From: Leguminivora glycinivorella
Lineage: Eukaryota; Arthropoda; Insecta; Lepidoptera; Tortricidae
DNA length: 64,000 nt
NCBI RefSeq assembly: GCF_023078275.1
Contig: NC_062990.1
Location: 4,355,549 to 4,419,548, forward strand
Reading direction: 5' to 3'
The notes beneath the pieces are model-generated. The model worked only from the letters and a program-made list of their open reading frames with translations, was not told the origin of the DNA and searched no databases. The position numbers were made by a program, and so were the translations under genes. Below are positions 41,000 through 53,531 of this stretch, in pieces. Within the stretch, counting starts at the first letter, position 1. Every line of letters begins with the position of its first letter.

Positions 41000-43940
41000 T
41001 AATACTCAACTGTTTCGGTCGCACTCGTTCAAATATACGATAGGATTGGTGTGAGCGAGACGGTCAGGAGATTGATTGTCAACATGATATCTATCATAAA
41101 CACCGTTCGAAATGGCCTCATCAAAATCTAAATTTTAAATATATTGAAAGTAATATTACTAGTCATTGACGTCACGCTCAAAATGAAAGAGATAGAAAAT
41201 TTGACAGTATGGTACTTTTTTGCATGATTGTCATGTCAATTCAAAATAAGAACGATGGCTTGCGTTGTAAACAGGGACTGAAACATGACACGGGCCCCTA
41301 GCGTCATCTATATACTTTTCACTGTATCACTTGTAATGCCGTTGAACTACCGCGTGCGTATTTTAAAAAAAAACGACATTTTTATTCATATGATACTCTT
41401 AGTGACATCTAGTGACATAGATTTACGGCTGCCAACGGGGTACGGTATTTAGTATGGACTCTGCTGGTCCTTTAAATGGTCCTTGGTAATGGTAATAAAA
41501 AGATATTATATATATATTGATGAAATAAATTAAATTAAATACAATCTGTCCACTATTAGGGTCGAAAACGCTCGTGATTTCGAGTGAGAATGCAACAAAA
41601 TATTAAAATTTTAGACGCCCATAACTGTAAATAAAATGGCCTGAATTCGTCTGACTTCACACATTTGGGACTTCGGTAATATGGTCAAGTGATTAATTGG
41701 TTGAAACTGTTATTCTACTTATAGTGAACATTTTAAAAGAGATAGACATCCATTAATTTCCATAACCTCCAAAATATAAGTATGCTACTCATCCTTTTTA
41801 TAAAAAATAGATTTAAATTCACGATGACGAATACGATTGATAATGTGAATAAAGATTTTATTTTCTATTAGCATAGTTTACGTAATTGATAATAATTCAA
41901 ATTAAAAATCGCCATTGTTGTTAATCTCGGTGTTTTTGTATTTAAACATTTGTAAATAGTTTTTTAAACGCCTTTTTAATCTGACGTGTGGCCAGATGTT
42001 TCATATAACCTATACGGTTTTATTTCTAAAAAAAATGTGTGATAGTATTATAGGCTTATTGAAAACCAAACTATAAATGATAAAGCACATTTTATATAAC
42101 GACGTATTTATTTTGCTTCTACCTTAAAACGTAGTCACATATACAATTCTTATTCCAGTTTTCTTTTTCTTATCAGTATTCATCTTACTCATAAGGTAAT
42201 TTCAGTAAGCATTGTAAATATACTTGTAAATTAAATATTACTTATATTTTCATATGAAAAAATGCTGTCTTAAAACTACTTAAATAATCGTTCATATAGA
42301 TTATATTTTTTAAAAATGTGTATAATGAATGATTGTAATAAGATACAAATTTTGACACTCTGACTTATGACATTTGCAATATTAATATTTAGCATAACTA
42401 TTCTACTTTAAATTGTTGATGTAAATATATTTTTATTGTTCGAACTCTGATACGAACTTCTTCCTTTTTAATAACTAAGAAACTAGCATAATTTTAGTTG
42501 AACGAGCTTAAACTGCACCAATGTTTTTTTATCATATCTTGAATCCTACATTTTCTATTGACTTTTAATAAATTGACAATTGTTATTGATCTACTTACAA
42601 TTCTTCTTTTTGACTATAAATAAAATAGTAGAAAAAATTAGCCTTGTAATTAATAAGATCAACACAACTATAGTCTTAATCACAAGATCAGGTAAGGTAA
42701 ATTTGTGGTATTTTTGATTTTATGATCTTGAAAAAGTTTGCAATCGTATAACCAATAATCGATGGTTTAATAAAATAAAATGAAAAATACTATAAATCGG
42801 TTTGGACATAACTTATTGCTATAAATGTAGCTTTCATCAGCCATTCATTATAAATTACATAAATAGTAGAGCCATTACGAGGCTCATATTTCTATCAGAT
42901 CTATGAAACTGGTCTTCATGAGGGAAGGCATATAGCTTGCGTGAAATGTGCGCTTCACACTTTAATAACTAAAGTTTCTAAGATCTAACATCCCATATTA
43001 CATGTTTCTTAAATTTGTCTGTGACAGTTAGTAATTATTTCATTGGTACCAAAGGTGCAGGAATATTTTTATTTTCGCTTATCGCGCTTTAAATAACCTG
43101 ACTGAATTTTAGTAGTTATTTTTTTGCTAATTAATGACATGAGAAGAAACAAGCCACTAAGGTTTGAGTTTAACAAGTTAAAAAAGAGTTCTTTTGATTA
43201 CATAAATAACCGTAAAAATTGTGTCCTAAAAATATGTGTTACCGACATTGATTATTTAAAATTTTGCTCAATTTAAATTTCTGAAAATTTGTTCCATATT
43301 TGGTACGTTATTGAATTTAATCCGTTGGCTTCTCTATTCTTACGTCATTGTTGCTATTTAGTTTTGTTTATAATAATTAATCCAATCCATTGTAATCATA
43401 CCCCCGTAATTTAATATTACCATTGTAATAATATTAAGTAGTTTATCAGGACCGTAAGGTATTTATGAATAAATACATATCCACCAGTGCGCTAGTCAAA
43501 TTATACTACTTTACTTGGGCATAAAATGTATAGCAAATGTGTGTGTAATACTCCTGAAATATTTCATTTACGGATTTATTCGATGTTAATTTTGGCACAA
43601 ACATTTCTAGTTCTAGTAATTAGAAATTTAACTGTCTCGAGATAAAAAGGGCAAGGGATGTAAAATTTCATCAAATATATTTTTGTGCTAAGATGCATTT
43701 AGGGTAACTTTGATTGCGATGTAATTTAAATTTTTCAAATATAAAGTCCGTGTAAACCTAACTCTGCACCAAAGTGATAAGTATGGCAGTTGCATTATAA
43801 ACGTCATGTTTTAAAACTAAGACGTTTAAGTTGAAAACTTGAAACTTCCTTACTCGGTGACTGTACAATCTATGTGAAATTTGTTTGGTCCAACTTTACT
43901 ACATTAGAGCACTTTATACCCAACCAGGACTAGTATAAAG
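41000..43940. other. AT-rich intergenic stretch
   Basis: No frame or known repeat except one CArG-like box (CCATATTTGG) at 43294-43303. Confidence 0.4.
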
Positions 43941-43941
43941 T

Positions 43942-44238
43942 TACCGTCAATAGAATTTGTGAACAATGTAAACAAACCTTGTAGTCCAAATGTCTTTAAT
44001 TTCCATTCTAACTCATCAGATACTGGCTAAATCCATGTGTTATTTAATCAATTCATATCACATTATGAACCTCAACCTTAAAAATAATAAAATTGTGCTA
44101 GAATATTGATATTTTATAGAATGGTTTGTTTACATTGTTGACAATTTCTATTGACGGCGATTTTAGTGTGTTCGGAAAGAGAAGAGTCGTGGAACGTATT
44201 GCACCCCATACATTTTACGATTCTTCTCTTTCCGAACA
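43942..44238. repeat. Two adjoining inverted repeats
   Basis: Outer pair 43942-43977 with 44123-44158 (about 35 bp, one or two mismatches); next to it a 22-bp stem 44169-44190 with 44217-44238, one mismatch. Confidence 0.75.
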
Positions 44239-44509
44239 GACTTTACCAAAGTGTAAAGTAATGTAAGTTAAAGTAAATTTTGAGATTTTTTTAATCGTAT
44301 TTGGAAGGTTACCTAAATGCACCTAAAAGATTATATTACACACATAGCTGTATATTATTGTCTAAAGTTGTAATAATAGTATCTTATAATCTTAGGCTGT
44401 GTATACACTTTCGCTTAGTGAAATTGAATATAAACCATGATAAAATATTAGCGAGAACAAAATAAATAATGTGTATACAGTACAAGTTGCAAAACCAAAT
44501 ATTTCATTC

Positions 44510-44740
44510 CCGGTCCCGGGTTCGAATCCCGGTAAGGGCATTTATTTGTGTGATGAGACTGATGAGCACAGATATTTGTTCCTGAGTCATGGATGTTTTC
44601 TTATGTACATAAGTATTTGTATATTATATATATCGTTGTCTGAGTACCCACAACACAAGCCTTCTTGAGCTTACCGTGGGACTTAGTCAATCTGTGTAAG
44701 AATGTCCTGTAATATTTATTTATTTATTTATTTATTTCAT
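44510..44740 (+). repeat. SINE family G, 5'-truncated
   Basis: Starts at the B box (GGGTTCGAATCCCGG) and runs to a (TATT)n tail. Confidence 0.8.
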
Positions 44741-44744
44741 TATT

Positions 44745-45905
44745 TTTGCTGCATTAATTTCACAATAACATTTAATCGCATTATTTATGTATAAAAATCA
44801 TTGAACGCAAGAAATGGAAATTGTATAATTTATTAGTATTTTAAAGGGATATGAAAATCATGTGTTACATTGATGTAATGAACTAACCCAAATGCCTTTG
44901 TATGAATGAGATAAGTGTGTCAGTCTAAATATAAGGGTTAAAAATTAGTCATTCCGTGGGTCATATTTGACCCACTATGCTGGGAAAGTGTTAAGGATAT
45001 AGAACTAGTTCAGAAGATAACATTTATAAACGCATACAGCAGACATTCTTTTTATTTCGATATTTTATTAGTACTAAAAAAACACGAGCTATTTCGAGCC
45101 TAAGAGGAAAAGTGTACCAAATTTTCTACACCAGTTTTTCTGTCTTTTCATACCGCTACTGTGTTAAGTTTATGGAAAATGGTAACTCAAAGGAATTTAA
45201 AATCTGGTACAATTTTTAAAACGTAGTTCTTAGTACAAAAAAAAATGAGCCCTTATATTTGGACTTGTGTTTTCAGATGGTAATGTAGAATGATTATCAT
45301 ATCAAGTCACGTCAAGCGATTACCTCATTATACAAATCTGTGAGTTTACTAACGTTTCTTGTTATATTTTGAAGTCATGATGGGCTTGGAATGCGTAATT
45401 AGAACATTTGATACTGTTTTTGTTAATTTTTTTAAAAGTTAAAAGTTCATGCTTCACTTTTTTCGTTTTGACATTTTAAAAGTAAAATTTGCCAGTCTGA
45501 AAAAGTGTAATTTTACATTATACGGAATTACTAAAAAGTAGTTTCAAATGTTCAAAAGAATACCGACAATATTTTGTTTTATGTATTAAGTTTTCATTAG
45601 GTACGTTGAATTATTCGGTGGATCTGTATTTTTACCAGTTAATGTGGCGAGGGCACGGATCTATAAAAAAAAAATATTTTTTTTTAGAAATTTTTTTTTT
45701 GTGGATCCGTGGCTCAAGAAGGATTGTTTATTTGGTAACTTCGAATATTTGGATACGATTGGATTGTTGCTGAGGCTGTCTGGTTTTACGCTTTAGTAAG
45801 GATATGTTGCAAATATATTATAATTCAGTAAAATTATTTTTGTCGTTTTAATTTAAGCCAAAACCACCTCGCTTATATATGTCGCAGTAAGATAGATAAA
45901 GCCGT
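44745..45905. other. Intergenic, short palindromes only
   Basis: GTGGGTCATATTTGACCCAC at 44956-44975, and a block near 45100-45260 that resembles 37250-37500 (atggaaaatggtaac). Confidence 0.4.
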
Positions 45906-45909
45906 TATA

Positions 45910-46300
45910 TAGTTATAACCCTAGGAATATAATTATACGTCGTAACATAGTTAAACGAAAGCGATTAATTGCTATCTTACTAGGAATATAACTATAATAC
46001 TAAACTAGTTTAGTCATATAGTTATATGACTGGTTTCAGTTTAGTGAAATGATTGTAGGCAGGAGTGCGGCGGTGCGGCGGAGGTATAGTTATAACCCTA
46101 GGGATATAATTATATGCCGTAACATAGCTAAACGAAAGCGATTCCTTACCATCTTACTAGGAATATAATTATAATACGTTACTAGTTTAGTTATATAATT
46201 ATATCACTGGATTAAACTTAGTCTAGGGATATAATTATAATACGTCTCTAGTTAAGTAATATAGTTATATTACTGGATTAAGTTCAGTAGTATAATTGTA
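45910..46300. repeat. Tandem AT-rich repeat of about 177 bp
   Basis: tagttataaccctagg recurs at 45910 and 46087, and gtaacatag..taaacgaaagcgatt in each; a shorter third unit starts near 46226. A GC-rich block (46310-46350) follows, then the LINE end. Confidence 0.8.
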
Positions 46301-46718
46301 GCAGAGTAGTGCGAGGGTGCAGTGGAGACGGGGGCGGGGGCTTACCCGCTACCACAAGGCAGTCGTTCGGCATCAGTTGTCGTTCATGTCACGGTTGCGT
46401 TTTCGTGCATAATTATTTATTGAATTTTCGAACTATTTTTATAGTTCTAAGTATACCAAAAAAATTCAAAAACATCCTTCTTCTTCTTCATTTATTCATT
46501 TAACAATATACATTGTGTTTGAATATTACATAAAATTAATAATATTACAATTACAATATAACTAAATATCTACAAATTAAAAAAAAATTACTAACTTAAT
46601 AAATAACTAATAATACATAAATCTAAGTCAACATCGAAATTATTCATTAATACTATTCATTCATTATATTAGGTACCTATGTCAGAAAGAAAGAAAAAAT
46701 ATCACAAAAAAAAAGAAA

Positions 46719-48765
46719 CTATTTTGAACCTATAAAGTCATCCACAGAATAAAAACACTTTTCCACCAGATACGATTTTAGACATTTTTTAAACAAATTT
46801 AAATTTGTGACCGACTTCAACTCCGTTGGCAATCTGTTAAACAGAGTAACTGCTTGGTAAGCTGAAGAGTGTTTAACCACCTGCAGTTTAGTGGTTATTA
46901 TTTGTGGTAAGTCCTTCCTTCTTTTTTCCAGCCGTTTTCTTCTTTCATCCAAAGTTTCAATGCAGTTTAGGTACTTTATGAGGTCACTAAGAATAACAAG
47001 AATGTATAGACTGGGTACTGTTAGGATATTGAATTTTATGAAATGAGGTTTACATGACGTCATCTGAGGTACTCTGGCTATAGTTCTGATGGCTCTCTTT
47101 TGGGCCACAAAAGCTGCCTGGATATTGTATAGATAACTGTTACCCCAAAACTTGACGCTATATCTAATTTTAGATTCTACCAGTGCGTGGTACACCATTT
47201 TTAATTGAGGCAAATTCACCACTTCTCTGAGACTTCGTAATGCATAACAAGCCGAACTTATACAGTTAACACTTTCGAAACCGGGCTCTACGCGGCGCTA
47301 CGACATTTTCGCTACATACGGGGAAACCCATGTAATCGGCTACGCTTCTACGAGCGGTGTACCCGACAGTCGGGTTCTTGGTAGCGAAAGTGTTAACTAG
47401 TGATGAAAGTTCCTCTTTCCAGCATAAACTTGAATTAATCTTGACTCCGAGAAATTTAACAGAATCAACTTGTTGAATTATAACTCCATTTGATGAAATC
47501 TGTAGACTGTCTTTATTTCTCGAGGTGGTTTTAAACAACAACGCATTAGTCTTGGCACAATTCAGTTTAAGGTTGTTTGTGCTGAACCAGGTCTTTAGAG
47601 CTAGTAGAGTAATGTTAACTTTGTCATTCAGCTGCGTCATGTTTTCAGCAGATACTACAGCATTGGTATCATCAGCGTAGACTACAAGCTTAACATCCGG
47701 AACTGATTTCTCTATGTATGATACTAGGTCATTAATAAAAATGATAAAGAAGATAGGACCCAGGATCGATCCTTGTGGAACTCCTCTTTCTGAATTGGCT
47801 ATTCTGGATCTGTGCACTGTTTCTTTGTTGTCTTGAGTCCACGTGACTTCGACAAACTGTTGCCTGTGTGCAAGGTAAGATTCAAAAAATTCTAACATTA
47901 TATCTCTAATGCCATAATGCTCCAACTTGGCTAGCAGTACTCCATGGTCAACAGTGTCAAAAGCCGAGCTCAGATCGAGGAATAGACCCGCAACTCTCCT
48001 TTTACTATTGAGTTGGAGAACTATGTCTTCAATCAGTTTTGTGATGGCGTCATTTGTACCTCTACTTTTTTGGTATCCGTATTGTCTATTATTTAATATA
48101 TTATGTTTATTGAGGTGCCTTGTTAACCTATCTTTTGTGAGTCTTTCCAGAAGTTTGGACAGCGTTGGTAGTAGAGAAATAGGCCTGTAGTTTGACGGAT
48201 CAGTTTTTGTTCCTTTTTTATAAATGGGCAGGATTTTAGCCACCTTAAACTGGTCAGGGAAGGTACCAGTCGCAAAACATTCGTTGAAGAGGTACACTAA
48301 TGGCTTGGCAAGTATGTCTATGTTGTCTTTGATGACAGATATAGGAATCTCGTCGTATCCTGAGGAGGTTTTAGGTTTTATATTTTTAATAATGTATTTT
48401 AGCTCTACTTCATTCACCTTCTCCAAAATCATGTCACTTTGAGTTTTGGCAACATGATCCCGCAACAGTGATAGTGCTTCTTGTGTAGTGTTACATTTGC
48501 TGTTACCGTGTGTGAATTTGTCTAAAAAGGTTTCGCATACCTCTTCAGGGTAGTCTAAAATGTTTTTTTGACCATTTTCTTGGGTTACGCTTAGACAGAT
48601 ATTGCTTCTTGTTTGTTTTACAACTTTACAGGAATGCTTGTGGACAACTTTCCATATTTCTTTTGACGAGTCTCTTGCTTTTTCAATTTGTTCCTGTATA
48701 GCTAATCTCTTGGCAAGCCTTATTACTCGTTTGAAAATAGTTATATATTTTTTCCTATACCTCAC
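46719..48765 (-). pseudogene. Reverse transcriptase ORF of the non-LTR element, interrupted
   Basis: Two frame segments, 48765-47397 and 47265-46719, separated by a MITE. Without the insert and one TTAA copy, the codons run on in one frame across the junction (SLVN|CISSACYALR on either side). The YADD catalytic box is intact. The upstream join to the endonuclease is frameshifted and has stops. Confidence 0.85.
47270..47392. mobile_element. piggyBac-like MITE in the reverse transcriptase
   Basis: 123 bp with CACTTTCG...CGAAAGTG ends, flanked by TTAA at 47266-47269 and 47393-47396. TTAA duplication is the mark of piggyBac transposases. No coding capacity. Confidence 0.8.
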
Positions 48766-49509
48766 TATTGAGTCGTCGGTAGATGTTTTGTGGTTAATAA
48801 GAGTGGCGTTTCATTTGGCTTGATATTTTTATACCCTTTGTTACCCATTTTAACTTAGACCCATTGTTTGGTAGTAGTTTCAATTTCCTTTTCCTAAAAC
48901 TTTCTTTCACAGCTTTCTTTGAATACCCTGTTGAATTTTTGGATGAAAGTATTCATACCTATATCAATCCAGTTCTCATCCATGATTTTCTGACGAAATT
49001 TGAGTTTACTGCTGGCATCAAACCTCCTGACTGACTTCCATACCACAGCGTCGTTAAACTTACGGTTGTTTTCTAAAGTCAAGGTAGCTAGTATGCCTGC
49101 ATGACCATCAGCCAAACCATTGTGGTCAACTAATAGAGGACCGACACAGTCGTCAGATAAATTTGTTAAAAAATTGTCCAAGCACGATCGCGAATTATTA
49201 CGTATAAAGGTAGCTTCAGAAATAAGGTCTGAAGCCATATGCCGAAAGCACTGATAAAAACTCTACTGATTTTTTGTCTTTCTTCAACAGATCAACATTA
49301 AAATCGCCGCAAATTAGGCATTTTTTACTTACAAACTGCTCTAATAGGCGTTCAAGTTGGCTAATAAATAAATCAAAGTTTACATCAACTGGGTTTCTGT
49401 AGCAACATATAATATTAACATATGTGTGTATTAACCCACGGGATTGGCAACTTGAAGACGCGTTTTTCCAGTAATTTAGGATAAATTTCGGTCTTAGGTG
49501 CGCTTTTGT

Positions 49510-50775
49510 GGATTAACATACAGATTTTATGGATTAACTGTTAACTGGCGAACTGTAAGTACCTTAGCTTCCCGATAGAGATTGACTGTCGGGTATCTGA
49601 AGGGCTTTCTAAGCATTACCTTTAGGACTGAGCGCTGTGCTCTTTCAGCCAATAGGATTACTGACTTTGAAGCGCTACCCCATACCGCTATAGCATATGT
49701 GATTAGAGATTGACATAGCGCAATAAATATACAATGGAATCTCGATAACTCGAATCTCAAGGGAAAAGCAAAAAAAATCGAGTTAACGAGTTTTCGACTT
49801 AACAAGAACTTCGAGATACAGTGGTTTAACTGCTGGAATTTCGACTTACAAAGGCGCGATTTCTAGGTATGTTTTTCGATTTGTAGAGTAAGTTTTATAT
49901 TACGTACCTATACTTATTAGGTACAGTACTATATAACAAATGACACATAAATGAAATAAAGTCTTCAGTTTCCTTTTTGTATTCATATTTATTTATTTAA
50001 TCTTCATTGAACAAACAACTTATGGTACAAAAGGTTTACTTTATTCCAAAAAACATTCTCTACTAGTCAACCTTTAGGCAAAAAAAGTATGTTGTAGTTA
50101 GTTAAGGTTAAATAAGTAGGTACTGACTACTGATGGATAAGCTTCACGAGACATCGTGTCCTGTGACTCCTGTGTCGACAAAGAAAAAACGTCAACAGCT
50201 GTTAGAACGTTCGAATATATTAATTGCACGTGTACAAGACAAAAACAACAGATTTGAAAGCCCTGAACCCGAACATTCATCGTAGATTTTATTGATATTA
50301 TTTCTGGGAATTCCAAGTAAGACATCTTTTTATTTTACTTAGTACGACTTACAAAGTCTCCTTTCCGAAATTCGAGTTATAGAGTATAAGAATGTATTAT
50401 CAATACTTCCTAGGGAATCAACATTTTGTTCGAGTTACAAAGTCTGAATAATTCGAGATACCGCGTATTTAGGGATTCAGCGGAAGGGAATGGTATTTTT
50501 ATTCGACTTACTGAGGATTTCGACTTAACAAGGTTCGAGTTATAGAGATTCCACCTTTTCAGGAGACTCGGGTCTGCGGAATTTCGAAGTTTCTTGAAGA
50601 TATAAATGGTTTTCCTAATTCTACTGGAGAGACATTTAATGTGGGATTTGAAGTTTAAGTTTTCGTCAATAAGTAGGCCGAGGTACTTGATAGTGTCAGC
50701 ACGGCATATTACGTCACAAGAACATGATAAGTTATCAACATTTCTGCAATTATGAATTTTAATGTATTGTGAAAT
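49510..50775 (-). mobile_element. Second non-LTR retrotransposon fragment, split by a DNA transposon
   Basis: The - strand of 50775-50554 reads DTIKYLGLLIDENLNFKSHI and on to an IYIFKKLRN segment; 49734-49527 continues LCQSLITYAIAVWGSA and LLAERAQRSVLKV. These are adjacent parts of a reverse transcriptase C-terminus, different from the 46-49 kb element. The gap of 819 bp is an inserted element. Confidence 0.8.
49735..50553. mobile_element. Nonautonomous DNA transposon, pogo/Tc1-like ends
   Basis: Ends are inverted: TGGAATCTCGATAACTCGAA at the left and its near-complement at the right, one mismatch in about 19. Inside are many degenerate copies of the CGAGTTATAGAG/TCGACTTAC motif, as subterminal binding sites often look. 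No transposase frame. Target duplication not clear. Confidence 0.65.
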
Positions 50776-50956
50776 TGTTTTATGTAAGTGTTTTTTATTA
50801 TGTTATTTCGTTAACGTTATTAAATAAAAAAGTTAACACAACACATTTTAATAACTTCTACACAAAACCCAAAATGTTTCACAGTCTATGGTTAATTAGA
50901 ATAAAATTTATCGTTTTAATTTAGATTCTGCATCATAGCGGAATTAAATAATTTAA

Positions 50957-51923
50957 ATGATTTTACTGTGGATTATATGCACATTACAGGTAAATAAATG
51001 TCAAAAAAATTGTTTTGAACATTCGAAGATTCTCCAAGACTACGTTACGCTTTTGTGATAGTGTGCGTAGGTATGTAGTTACATATTAATTATTACAAAC
51101 AACATTAATTTATGCCTAAATTATTTTTGCATTAAAAACCATTTTAACGTGGATACATTCCTTACGAAATATTGAACTTTTGCTGTCGCAAGAATGTAGG
51201 TACTTGTTTCTCATCACTCACATTGTTTATTAAATTAATAGTTGTTTAATTCTTTTTCAGTTCTATGTGACATGTCATTACCCAATCCACACTGACTTTG
51301 AAAAACTGGGCGAAATAAATATAAACAATAAAACACACAAAGTATTACGGCCAAGGATCCACATAATAAAACATGAAACAAAACTTCTGGGTAGAAGAGA
51401 TAGGAAAACATCTCCAAAACTTTATCACCGTTGGATAAGCTCTAAAAAAAGTAATTCAAATATTCATTCAATACGAAGAAATGAGTCTTCCAGACTAAAA
51501 GCAATTCGTTTAAGACAGTCCGAATTAAGAAAAAAATATAGTTCCATATACGGCACACATGCACTAGTTCCATATTTGGCACATAATTTGCGGAAAAACT
51601 CAAAAACAGAAACTGCCAAAGAGAAAGGCACAGAAGGAATAATAGTGTTCAGTATGTACTGTCCATTTTTGGGACAGCTTCAGTTTGTTAGAAGGTACAA
51701 CACTGTTTCGTATGAGCCTATGGAATGGTGGCCAACACCTAAACCTCCTCCAACGACTAAACCCACGTCGACAACGACTAAACCCACGTCGACAACGACT
51801 AAACCCACGTCGACAACGAATAAACCCACGTCGACAACGAATAAACCCACGTCGACAACGACTAAACCCACGTCGAAAACGACTAAACCGACAACGACTA
51901 AAACCGCGAAAAAGGCTGGATAA
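50957..51923 (+). CDS. Putative secreted basic protein with TTxKPTS repeat tail (2 exons)
   Basis: Exons 50957-50989 and 51261-51923, 231 residues. Exon 1 reads MILLWIICTLQ and ends in phase 0 at gtaaat. Exon 2 follows tctttttcag and continues FYVTCHYPIHTDFEKLGEI in the same phase, so the joined N-terminus is a signal peptide of about 16 residues. The middle is strongly basic (KSNSNIHSIRRNESSRLKAI), then comes YCPFLGQLQFVRRYN. The tail has about seven TTxKPTS heptads, which look open to O-glycosylation. AATAAA lies at 51936. I do not recognise the family; mucin-like or cuticle/silk-type matrix roles are guesses. The exon-2 frame has no good ATG, which supports the two-exon model. The donor gtaaat is a weak point. 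Confidence 0.6.
51750..51890 (+). repeat. 21-bp in-frame repeat coding TTxKPTS
   Basis: About seven tandem units (acgactaaacccacgtcgac and close variants) with T/N and T/K swaps at two sites. Same unit length as the unrelated Cbl heptads. Confidence 0.9.
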
Positions 51924-51935
51924 AGCATTTCAAAC

Positions 51936-51941
51936 AATAAA
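51936..51941 (+). terminator. Polyadenylation signal of the 51 kb secreted-protein gene
   Basis: AATAAA 13 bases after the TAA stop at 51921-51923. Confidence 0.5.
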
Positions 51942-52193
51942 AAATCTATATCACGAATAATACAATAGTTATTTGTTTTACAAGGGGGCAAAGTTTAGCA
52001 AGGGGTTGAAAGAAAACGAATTGTGAAATTGTAGTGAAAGGTCGATAGTCCCTTTGCCCACATCACAATTGAATCCATATCCCACAGTCGACTTCTACGA
52101 CACCCACAGTACGGGGATGAAATTGTATACCTGTTACACAGGGAACCAAGGGTGAATTAATAATTGAAATACTACTTTCGTATTTATTATTAA

Positions 52194-52375
52194 ACTGGCT
52201 TTTGCCCGCGGCTTCGCTCGCGTCAGAAAGAAACAAAAAGTAGCCTATGTCACTCTCCATCCCTTCAACTATCTCCCTTTAAAAAATCACGTCAAATCGT
52301 CGCTCCGTTTAGCCGTGAAAGACGGACAAACAAACAGACACACACTTTCCCATTTGTAATATCAGTATGGATATT
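52194..52375 (-). repeat. Interspersed repeat F1
   Basis: Same borders as the 40.2 kb copy; lies between the 51 kb secreted-protein gene and the piggyBac-type element. Confidence 0.85.
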
Positions 52376-52520
52376 AGTACTTAATAGTAAGGGGAGGCTT
52401 TTCTCCAACAGTGGGACACATTTTAGGCTATTAAAAAAATATTAGTATCTTATTCTCACGAAAATATGTTACCCACTTATATTGCAAAGTAGGTAAGTAC
52501 TAACTAGTCGTACCTATTAA

Positions 52521-53531
52521 CCCTTAAATGCATGAATTTTTCTTTTAACGAGATATTAATATATGTGATAGACAATTAATGGTTTTCTGACTCTAGGAAA
52601 AATAATAAAAAAAATATTTAAGATTGATTTTTATACTAAATCAGTGTTAGAAGTTAAATAGGGCAAATCTTATTTATATAAATATATCGTTATTGGTAAG
52701 TTTTATTAAAAACAAAAAAATAGCACTATTAAAAAGGTACACTATAGTGAAACCGTTATGATAAAACGTTTAAACATAAACTAATTACTAACTCCGAAAA
52801 AATCAGCCTAAATCACACACTAAAAATCGTTATCGTCCTGTTTTTTCACACTTTTCCTCCATTTCATCTTAATCCTTAAATAATAATAAGAAAATCATTA
52901 TATTGTTTAATTTATTTAATTGTATATTCAATAATAATAAATAATGAATAAAAATTAAGCAATAAATGTGATTTTGGATAGCTACATATCGAATCACGGG
53001 CCATCAAATATATGATGCATATATAAGGTCCTAATTTATTAGTTGCAGATATTTTAACACATGATACTTTACATTAAAATAATTAACTTTAAATATAAAT
53101 TAAGAAATCTTTTCATGTAACTTTTTTGATTTCATTTTCCTAACAAAAAAAATAATTATAATTTCGTCTAAAAAAATCATCATGTGCATTATCACATGTC
53201 ACAATAACGCTGTCTATCATGTCAACAATTGTTTGTTGTAAATGTCGTAAAGGTTCGGCGGGAAAACTGCACATGTCATTGAAGTGGCCAGTTACAGTTA
53301 AGTGGTACGTAAAAGAGGTACTAGAATCTGTTCAATGAGTTTTCATTTAATAATCACATAAACAGGGTGTTTTTACGTAGCAAATTTGTTTTTCCGTTTT
53401 CTCCAAAAAAACATCGTAAAAGCTTTAATGTTTCACGGTTTAATATACTCCAGAGACCGAGTACTATCAGCTGTAAAAATATCTGCATCTAATAAATTAG
53501 GACCTTATATACATCACCATGCATTTAAGGG
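52521..53531. mobile_element. piggyBac-type nonautonomous element, about 1 kb
   Basis: Perfect 14-bp inverted ends CCCTTAAATGCATG, starting with CCC as in piggyBac, flanked by TTAA at 52517-52520 and 53532-53535. A second inverted pair inside (aggtcctaatttattag near 53026 and its complement near 53490). AT-rich interior without a transposase. Confidence 0.8.

Larger units (their letters stand above)
46480..49500 (-). mobile_element. Decayed non-LTR retrotransposon, CR1/Jockey-like
   Basis: The - strand codes an endonuclease remnant (near 49320: LICGDFNVDLL; near 49100: DHNGLADGH) and a reverse transcriptase, 48765-47400, with SSGYDEIP, NYRPISLLP, GLFLDLSSAFDTVDH, GVPQGSILGP and YADD. Its C-terminal part runs to a stop at 46719. 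Frame breaks between 48765 and 48893 and loss of the 5' end make it inactive. A 123-bp TTAA-flanked element interrupts the frame at 47270-47392. The 3' end is a TTC/AATAAATG-type stretch near 46480. Function when intact: target-primed reverse transcription. Confidence 0.9.

Noticed and set aside
51680..51991. Val-rich - strand frame of 103 codons and a second + frame rich in NPRRQR
   Set aside because: Shadows of the TTxKPTS repeat of the secreted-protein gene.
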